In this document: one piece after another, positions 42,069 through 47,186 of the stretch
How the letters are laid out: every line of letters begins with the position of its first letter
Numbering within the stretch: the first letter of the stretch is position 1
Origin: an uncultured Akkermansia sp.
GTDB lineage: Bacteria; Verrucomicrobiota; Verrucomicrobiia; Verrucomicrobiales; Akkermansiaceae
Reading direction: 5' to 3'
Length of the DNA stretch: 47,186 nt
Assembly (NCBI GenBank): GCA_947589345.1
Contig: CANQAC010000012.1
Coordinates: 1-47,186 of the forward strand
Notes under the pieces: generated by a model
What the model was told of the DNA's origin: nothing
Databases searched by the model: none
Seen by the model: the letters and a program-made list of their open reading frames with translations, nothing else
Made by a program: the position numbers and the translations under genes

Positions 42069-43058
42069 ATGCCTCGTATCCTGTACAAACTTCCTCTGCC
42101 AGACATATTTACGGCTGGCATTATGGTTAGCATTTTCCTGGGTTTGTTGCTACCTTGTCGTGGTCGTGTAGCTGTTGGATTCGGGTGGCTGACAGAAGTG
42201 GCAATTGTGATGCTTTTTTTTCTGTATGGGGTGAAATTGTCACGTCGTTCAGTGATGGAGGGCATATTGAATTGGAGGTTGCAGAGTTCTGTGTTGGTGT
42301 CCACGTTTTTGGTGTTTCCGATTGTGGTGTGGATGGGACGCGGGGTCTTGGAACCGTTGGTGGGTGGAGCCTTATTTTCGGGCTTGTTATACGTGGCGTG
42401 TCTTCCATCCACTGTACAAAGTAGTATAGCTTTTACATCCATAGCCGGCGGCAACGTGCCGGCGGCGGTATGCTCGGCATCTGTTTCGAGTTTGTGTGGG
42501 GTTGTGCTGACCCCTTTGCTGGTAGGACTCCTTTTTTCCTTGGATCATGCCCAGGGTGCGCGAGTGGGGGTTGAGGCAGTGCTGACGATCAGTTATCAAA
42601 TTCTTTTACCTTTTGCCATGGGGCAGCTTATCCAAGGGAAGCTTAAACCTTGGGCAGATGCACACCGCGGTGTGATATTGGCGAATGATCGTTTCACGAT
42701 CTGGCTGGTCGTGTATACATCTTTTTCTTCCGCGACGGTTCAGGGCTATTGGAGTCAGCTCTCTGCTGGTCGTTTGTGTGGTCTTATAACGGCGTCACTT
42801 TTGTTATTAGGAACCATTCAACTCCTCATATGGGTAGCGTGTAAGTACATGCGTTTCAATCATGCGGATAGCATTACGATTTTATTTTGCGGTTCTAAGA
42901 AGAGTTTGGCGGTGGGAGCACCTATGATGTTGGCCATATTCGGTACTCTTGATAATAACTTACTGTTGCCGCTCATGGTGTTTCACCAAGTGCAACTTAT
43001 GGTATGTTCTCATTTGGCAGCACGATGGCATCGAAAGGGCATCGTTGAGAAAGATTAG
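42069..43058 (+). CDS. SBF-like (bile acid:sodium symporter family) transporter
   Basis: A 329-residue polytopic protein with about nine or ten TM helices, belonging to the SBF-like branch (YfeH type). 'LFFLYGVKLS', 'LPSTVQSSIAFTSIAGGNVPAA' and 'LFCGSKKSLAVGAPM' are the conserved stretches of that branch; the crossing-helix region carries the polar residues used for sodium binding in the family. The substrate is unknown and need not be a bile acid. It starts 3 bp after topB, so it is co-transcribed. Confidence 0.88.
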   Translation: MPRILYKLPLPDIFTAGIMVSIFLGLLLPCRGRVAVGFGWLTEVAIVMLFFLYGVKLSRRSVMEGILNWRLQSSVLVSTFLVFPIVVWMGRGVLEPLVGGALFSGLLYVACLPSTVQSSIAFTSIAGGNVPAAVCSASVSSLCGVVLTPLLVGLLFSLDHAQGARVGVEAVLTISYQILLPFAMGQLIQGKLKPWADAHRGVILANDRFTIWLVVYTSFSSATVQGYWSQLSAGRLCGLITASLLLLGTIQLLIWVACKYMRFNHADSITILFCGSKKSLAVGAPMMLAIFGTLDNNLLLPLMVFHQVQLMVCSHLAARWHRKGIVEKD

Positions 43059-43134
43059 GCCAGCCTATTACCAAGTTGCGCAGGCATGTTTTTTTCACTG
43101 CGGGTAAGGGAAGGGTGGTCATAGAAGTCCACTA

Positions 43135-43353
43135 ATGAGATCATTACGGGAGAGAGGAGAAAATTTGCAGGTCAAGTTGGAAAAGAGGTTGAACAAGGAC
43201 AAATTTGGAATAGTACGAGAATACGAGTCATGCTGTAGGAAATGTATCGCCACGGTCACGTTGATATTGGCATGTTTGCTGTTTTGCTCGTGCTGCGGAG
43301 GGGTACTCCGCATCTACACAGGCAAGATTATTACAGGCTTTTTTAAATACTGA
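43135..43353 (+). CDS. Possible small single-TM protein
   Basis: A 72-residue frame with a charged N-terminal half (Arg/Lys/Glu-rich) and one hydrophobic helix at about 38-56 (TVTLILACLLFCSCCGG), with a short C-terminal tail. Cys residues in 'LLFCSCCG' could form a crude lipobox, but too far from the N-terminus for a normal lipoprotein. No good ribosome site. The rest of the 43059-43505 gap shows only the dnaE terminator. Confidence 0.3.
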   Translation: MRSLRERGENLQVKLEKRLNKDKFGIVREYESCCRKCIATVTLILACLLFCSCCGGVLRIYTGKIITGFFKY

Positions 43354-43465
43354 CAATAGGCGGATTGTTTATTTGGCAGATTATCGATATCCTCTGCATT
43401 CTGCTGGAAACGTATGATGACGCACAGGGTTGTGATATCACAGAGTGGTGATCCGCCAAGTGCGA

Positions 43466-43494
43466 AGAAAAAGCCAAGGTGTGCGATTTTGGCT
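43466..43494 (-). terminator. dnaE terminator
   Basis: Minus strand: AGCCAA (43494-43489), 11-nt loop, TTGGCT (43477-43472), then a T-rich tail (43471-43466). It begins 11 bp after the dnaE stop. Confidence 0.65.
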
Positions 43495-43505
43495 CGTTAC
43501 GCGGT

Positions 43506-46500
43506 TCACGCGTAGCGCGACAGGCAGCGGTCGAGTCCGGGGGAGGGGGTGATGGCAAAGGATTTGCTGAGCTGAATAGTAACGGAATTACCCAGAGAGT
43601 TGCGGAACGTGATACGGACGGGAACGTTGCCTGGATGCTCGGCAAGGATCTTTTTGATGAGGATGATGTCCTCAGAATCGTGTCGCGTGGTGAGCAGGTT
43701 GATGGGGTAGAATGAAGAGGCTTTGCCGCGGCGAGAATGGGTCGCAGAATTAATGAGTTCCAATCCGTTAGCTGACACACGCTTGCCTCCTGTTCGGTCA
43801 TCCTCGGAAATGCGGGCTCGAAAGCGTATGAAGCTGCCTTCTTGTAACAGTCCGTCCACATCAGCAGCCTTTTTGTAGGAATCACCCCACACGAGAGCCT
43901 CTGTGCTGCCCGTAAAATCCTCAATCGTGATGACAGCAAATCTCTGATTACTGCTCTTGCTGGTTTTAATGGCGACGGAGCGAATCATTCCGGCCATGTC
44001 ACGCACGTTTTGAATTTCATCGCGGGTGAGATCAGGGAGATTGCCGATTGACACGTACTTGGGTTGATCAATGATGCCACGCATGGCGTCTAATGGATTG
44101 CCCGTGAAATAGGCGCCTGTGAGCGATTTTTCTTCATCCAGACGCTTTTGCTTTGGCCATTCGGATATGACAGGAGCGGATTCTGACTCTTGTACGGCAG
44201 TCGTCGTCATATCGAAGAGAGCCATTTGACCGGCTTCATTGTCACGATGAACCGTAGCAGCGCCGTTGAGGGCACGATCAATATTTTCGAAAAGAGCAGC
44301 GCGGCTCACATGCATGCAGTCGAAAGCTCCGCATTGCACAAGTACCTCAATTTGATTACGGCGCACATTTTGCGGCGGAATACGGTAGCAGAAGTCCTCC
44401 AAACTAGTGTAAGGACCATGAGCTTCACGCTCTTCCTCAATGACGCGTACGGTATCGGAACTCATGCTCTTCACTGCCGCCAGACCGAAACGCACGGCGA
44501 GGTGTCCGTTGGGCATGGTCTCTGGGCGAAATTTGACAGCGGAGTGATTGACGCAGGGACCGAGTACCTCAATACCCATGCGGTTTGCTTCCTGAATAAA
44601 AATGCCAATTTTTTCATTGGTAACCTCGTTGGACATGAGACCGCAAAGGAACTCCACCGGGTAATGTGCCTTTAAGTAGGCAGTCCAATAGGAAATATGG
44701 CCGTAGCAGGCAGAGTGCGATTTATTGAATCCGTAGCCGGCGAATTTCTGGATCTTATCAAAGATGGCATTGGCCGTTTTTTCATCAATGTTGTTGGTTT
44801 CTCGGCAACCCTTCACAAAGCGCGCCCGCTGTTCCTTCATTTCCTCGAGATCTTTATGCCCCATGGCTCGGCGTAGTAGGTCTGCACCGCCCAGGGTGTA
44901 ACCGGCCAGTAGTTTGGCCGCTGCTTGCACCTGCTCCTGGTAAATCATCACCCCATAAGTGGGGCCGGACACCTGCTCGAGTAGCGGGTGTTCATATTCA
45001 GCTGTCTTTTCGCCTTTCTTCACGGCAATCATCTCGTCCATGAACTGCATGGCGCCCGGACGATAGAGAGCCAGCAGCGCAATGATGTCGTCAATTTTGT
45101 CAATTCCATAGCGGCGACAAGTATCAACCATGCCGCCACTTTCCAACTGGAACACGCCCAGAGTATTGCCTTGGTTGAGCAGAGCAAGCGTTTCGGTGTC
45201 GCATATATCAACCTCATCGTAGCGGAAGTTCGGCACACGCATGCGCACGTAGCGCTCTGCATCCTTCATTACCGTGAGCGTCTTCAGACCTAGGAAATCC
45301 ATCTTGAGCAGACCAGCGTTGTAGATGGCGTCCATATCGCATTGTGCCACTACCTCGCCGTGGGGATTGCTCAAGTCATCGCGGGTAAGTGCTACATACT
45401 CGTCCAACGGTCTGTCGCCGATCACCACACCAGCAGCATGCATTCCCACATTGCGGATGGTCCCCTCCAGCTTGATCGCATATTTCCACACCTCACCATA
45501 GGTGTTGTCCATTACAAGCTTGCGCAGCTCCTCGTTGTTGTCGTAGCTGCTCTTGAGCGTGACATTTGGCCCGCTTTCAATGAGTTTGGCGATGCGGTCA
45601 CTATCCGAATAGCTGAGATCCAGAACCCGCGCTACATCTCGAATGACCGATTTAGCGCCCATCGTGCCGTAGGTAATGATATGGCTCACAGCGCGCTCGC
45701 CGTACTTGTTGCGCACATAATCGATGACCTCGGGGCGGCGTGTCTGGCAGAAGTCGATATCAATATCCGGTGGACTGACACGTTCCGGGTTAAGGAAACG
45801 CTCAAAGAGCAAGTCGAAGGCCATAGGATCAATATTCGTGATGCGCATACAATACGCCACCAATGAGCCAGCAGCCGAACCACGTCCCGGACCCACTGGT
45901 ATGTCATGATCCTTCGCCCAGTTGATAAAATCAGCGGTGATGAGGAAGTAGCTCGCAAAGCGCAGTTGATTGATAACTCCCAGTTCTTTGTCCAAACGTT
46001 CGCGCAGCACGGTATCATTCTTGGCGCGTTCTTCACCATAGCGTTTGGCTAACCCTTCGTAGCAAATTCTGCGCAAATACTCCTCGCGCGGCGATCCGTC
46101 TGGTGTGGCGAATTCCGGGTAACGATCGGTGGAGGTGGAATCCAGTTTGATAGATACGTTGCAACGTTCCGCGATCTTTTGTGTGTTATCGTACGCTTCC
46201 GGAAGGTCAGGGAAAAGATCACGCATCTCCTCTTCGCTCTTCAGGTAAGAAGAAGCAGGGTAGCGCAGGCGCTTACCATCTTGGCGCTTGTTGCCTGTAC
46301 CAACACAGATGAGGATGTCGTGTGCATCGTGGTCAGATGCATTCAAAAAATGTGCATCATTTGTGACCACCAGCGGCACACTGTGCTTGCGCGCCAAGCG
46401 CACCAACTCGGGCGTGCAGAATTGCTCGTTCTCCAGCTCGTGGTCTTGCAACTCCACAAACAGGTTGTTTTCTCCAAAAATGTCCTTGAGCTGCAGTAAA

Positions 46501-47024
46501 ACTTCTTCTGCTTTCTCTAAGCGTCCCTGCAAAATCCATTCCTGCATAGGACCAGAAATGCAACCAGTGAGACAGATGAGTCCTTCGCTGTACTCGCGCA
46601 GTGTGACCATGTCCACGCGTGGCTTATAGTAAAATCCCTCCAGATGTCCGCGGCTCACCAGTTTGATGAGGTTTACCCAGCCGCGATTGTTCTCGCAAAG
46701 CAACACCAAGTGCGTGTACTTATTGCGACCAGGGATCTGTTTCTTTACCTCCAGCGGCGTGGGGGAAAGATAGATCTCGCAACCCAGAATCGGTTTAAAG
46801 TACGGTTTTTTTTGATCCGGGTGTTCGGCATTCCATACCTTTACCTCCTTGTTATGTTTCTTGGCATTTACCAAAAACTCAATGGCGGCAAATACATTTC
46901 CATGGTCCGTGATGGCCGCTGCATTCATCCCCATTTCCGCGCAACGCTTGATGAGTTCCTTCGTGCGGATCATCCCATCCAGTAAAGAGTACTCAGTGTG
47001 TACGTGCAGGTGCGTGAAAGCCAT
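43506..47024 (-). CDS. dnaE: DNA polymerase III alpha subunit
   Basis: The replicative polymerase catalytic subunit, 1172 residues, near the usual DnaE length. The N-terminal PHP domain starts 'FTHLHVHTEYSLLDG'. The polymerase palm carries the acidic motif 'PDIDIDFCQTRR' (about residue 418), followed by 'GRGSAAGSLVAYC'-type and 'YQEQVQAAAKLLAGYTLGGAD' finger segments. HhH and OB-fold regions are near the C-terminus ('VAIKTSKSSNQRFAVITIEDFTGSTEALVW'). I chose ATG 47024 because the promoter's -10 box ends five bases upstream; the GTG at 47039 lies upstream of the predicted transcript start. It is transcribed alone. Confidence 0.96.
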   Translation of the reverse strand: MAFTHLHVHTEYSLLDGMIRTKELIKRCAEMGMNAAAITDHGNVFAAIEFLVNAKKHNKEVKVWNAEHPDQKKPYFKPILGCEIYLSPTPLEVKKQIPGRNKYTHLVLLCENNRGWVNLIKLVSRGHLEGFYYKPRVDMVTLREYSEGLICLTGCISGPMQEWILQGRLEKAEEVLLQLKDIFGENNLFVELQDHELENEQFCTPELVRLARKHSVPLVVTNDAHFLNASDHDAHDILICVGTGNKRQDGKRLRYPASSYLKSEEEMRDLFPDLPEAYDNTQKIAERCNVSIKLDSTSTDRYPEFATPDGSPREEYLRRICYEGLAKRYGEERAKNDTVLRERLDKELGVINQLRFASYFLITADFINWAKDHDIPVGPGRGSAAGSLVAYCMRITNIDPMAFDLLFERFLNPERVSPPDIDIDFCQTRRPEVIDYVRNKYGERAVSHIITYGTMGAKSVIRDVARVLDLSYSDSDRIAKLIESGPNVTLKSSYDNNEELRKLVMDNTYGEVWKYAIKLEGTIRNVGMHAAGVVIGDRPLDEYVALTRDDLSNPHGEVVAQCDMDAIYNAGLLKMDFLGLKTLTVMKDAERYVRMRVPNFRYDEVDICDTETLALLNQGNTLGVFQLESGGMVDTCRRYGIDKIDDIIALLALYRPGAMQFMDEMIAVKKGEKTAEYEHPLLEQVSGPTYGVMIYQEQVQAAAKLLAGYTLGGADLLRRAMGHKDLEEMKEQRARFVKGCRETNNIDEKTANAIFDKIQKFAGYGFNKSHSACYGHISYWTAYLKAHYPVEFLCGLMSNEVTNEKIGIFIQEANRMGIEVLGPCVNHSAVKFRPETMPNGHLAVRFGLAAVKSMSSDTVRVIEEEREAHGPYTSLEDFCYRIPPQNVRRNQIEVLVQCGAFDCMHVSRAALFENIDRALNGAATVHRDNEAGQMALFDMTTTAVQESESAPVISEWPKQKRLDEEKSLTGAYFTGNPLDAMRGIIDQPKYVSIGNLPDLTRDEIQNVRDMAGMIRSVAIKTSKSSNQRFAVITIEDFTGSTEALVWGDSYKKAADVDGLLQEGSFIRFRARISEDDRTGGKRVSANGLELINSATHSRRGKASSFYPINLLTTRHDSEDIILIKKILAEHPGNVPVRITFRNSLGNSVTIQLSKSFAITPSPGLDRCLSRYA

Positions 47025-47029
47025 GCCCC

Positions 47030-47058
47030 ACTCTACCACAGGTGCGCTGTTTTAGCAA
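47030..47058 (-). promoter_or_regulatory. dnaE promoter, leaderless geometry
   Basis: Minus strand: TTGCTA (47058-47053), 17 bp, TAGAGT (47035-47030), then five bases to ATG 47024. A 42-nt element shared with the left island lies 21 bp upstream of the -35 box. Confidence 0.6.
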
Positions 47059-47079
47059 GCTTCGTACCGAGAGTACCAG

Positions 47080-47121
47080 GGCAAACGCATTAGAAAAGTT
47101 AGGGGGGGGATTGGACGTATG
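47080..47121. repeat. 42-nt dispersed element, copy B
   Basis: Matches 2747-2788 at 36 of 42 positions without gaps. It lies at the same distance (21 bp) from a minus-strand -35 box as the other copy. Confidence 0.6.
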
Positions 47122-47130
47122 GAATTTAGC

Positions 47131-47156
47131 ATCAATAAATTATTTAAATTATTGAT
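47131..47156. other. AT-rich inverted repeat at window edge
   Basis: ATCAATAA (47131-47138) and TTATTGAT (47149-47156) form a perfect 8-bp inverted repeat in a stretch of almost pure A/T, unlike the rest of the window. It could be an operator or the edge of an acquired element; the window ends too soon to tell. Confidence 0.45.
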
Positions 47157-47186
47157 ATTAAATACAAAATATGATAGGATGCAGGG

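Noticed and set aside
43343..43939. Overlapping minus-strand frame of 198 codons
   Set aside because: It is an out-of-frame shadow of the dnaE 3' end with low-complexity Ser/Pro/Arg composition.
1..47186. CRISPR array or obvious phage/defence cluster
   Set aside because: No regularly spaced short repeats are present; the only repeats found are the 233-bp pair and the 42-nt pair. No cas, restriction, integrase or intact transposase genes are recognisable.

Overview
The window looks like a chromosomal segment of a member of the PVC superphylum, most likely Verrucomicrobiota (Akkermansia-like). Three things support this. The cell-wall cluster keeps the order murF-mraY-murD-LysM gene-ftsW-murG, which is also the order in Chlamydia. 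IspG is the long, insertion-bearing form known from Chlamydiae and plants. The MurE substrate motif is the meso-diaminopimelate type (DNPR). The genus assignment is inference and was not tested by a search.

Layout. 1-3210: an accessory island with two unknown membrane-protein genes on the minus strand, bracketed by identical 233-bp direct repeats and carrying its own promoter. 3211-10082: a short housekeeping stretch with a DUF6941-like protein, a strong terminator, a large secreted coiled-coil/TPR protein, a Nudix hydrolase, transaldolase, GalE and a small membrane protein. 10083-15888: mpl (minus), tRNA-Ser(GGA), long-form ispG, fhs and a SprT-like metalloprotease (minus). 16022-30395: a 14-kb dcw operon, mraZ-rsmH-ftsL-ftsI-murE-murF-mraY-murD-LysM-ftsW-murG, ending in a beta-CASP nuclease translationally overlapped with murG. 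30399-31045: what looks like a decayed gene. 31120-34314: a degenerate acyltransferase/adenylation protein followed by a Ser/Thr kinase. 34348-42065: thi4 (minus) and, divergently, cysS-queF-queC-miaB-topB. 42069-43058: an SBF-like transporter. 43506-47024: dnaE (minus). The right edge turns AT-rich and carries a diverged copy of a 42-nt element also present in the left island.

The genes cover peptidoglycan precursor synthesis (murE/F/D/G, mraY), recycling (mpl), septal synthesis (ftsI, ftsW, ftsL), tRNA modification (queF, queC, miaB), isoprenoid, one-carbon, thiamin and pentose-phosphate metabolism, and replication (dnaE, topB).

The most striking pattern not explained by gene content is regulatory. 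Sigma70-type promoters (TTGnnn, 17 bp, TAnnnT) sit only 5-10 bp from the ATG of fhs, the SprT-like gene, thi4, cysS and dnaE, predicting leaderless or nearly leaderless mRNAs and fixing several start codons. The thi4 and cysS promoters are back to back, with their -35 boxes forming one palindrome. The mraZ promoter carries phased GTGTA repeats that look like a MraZ box. Other items to follow are a roughly 180-residue unknown domain fused to RsmH, a likely adenylation pseudo-enzyme, a 31-codon membrane micro-ORF, and the repeat-flanked island.
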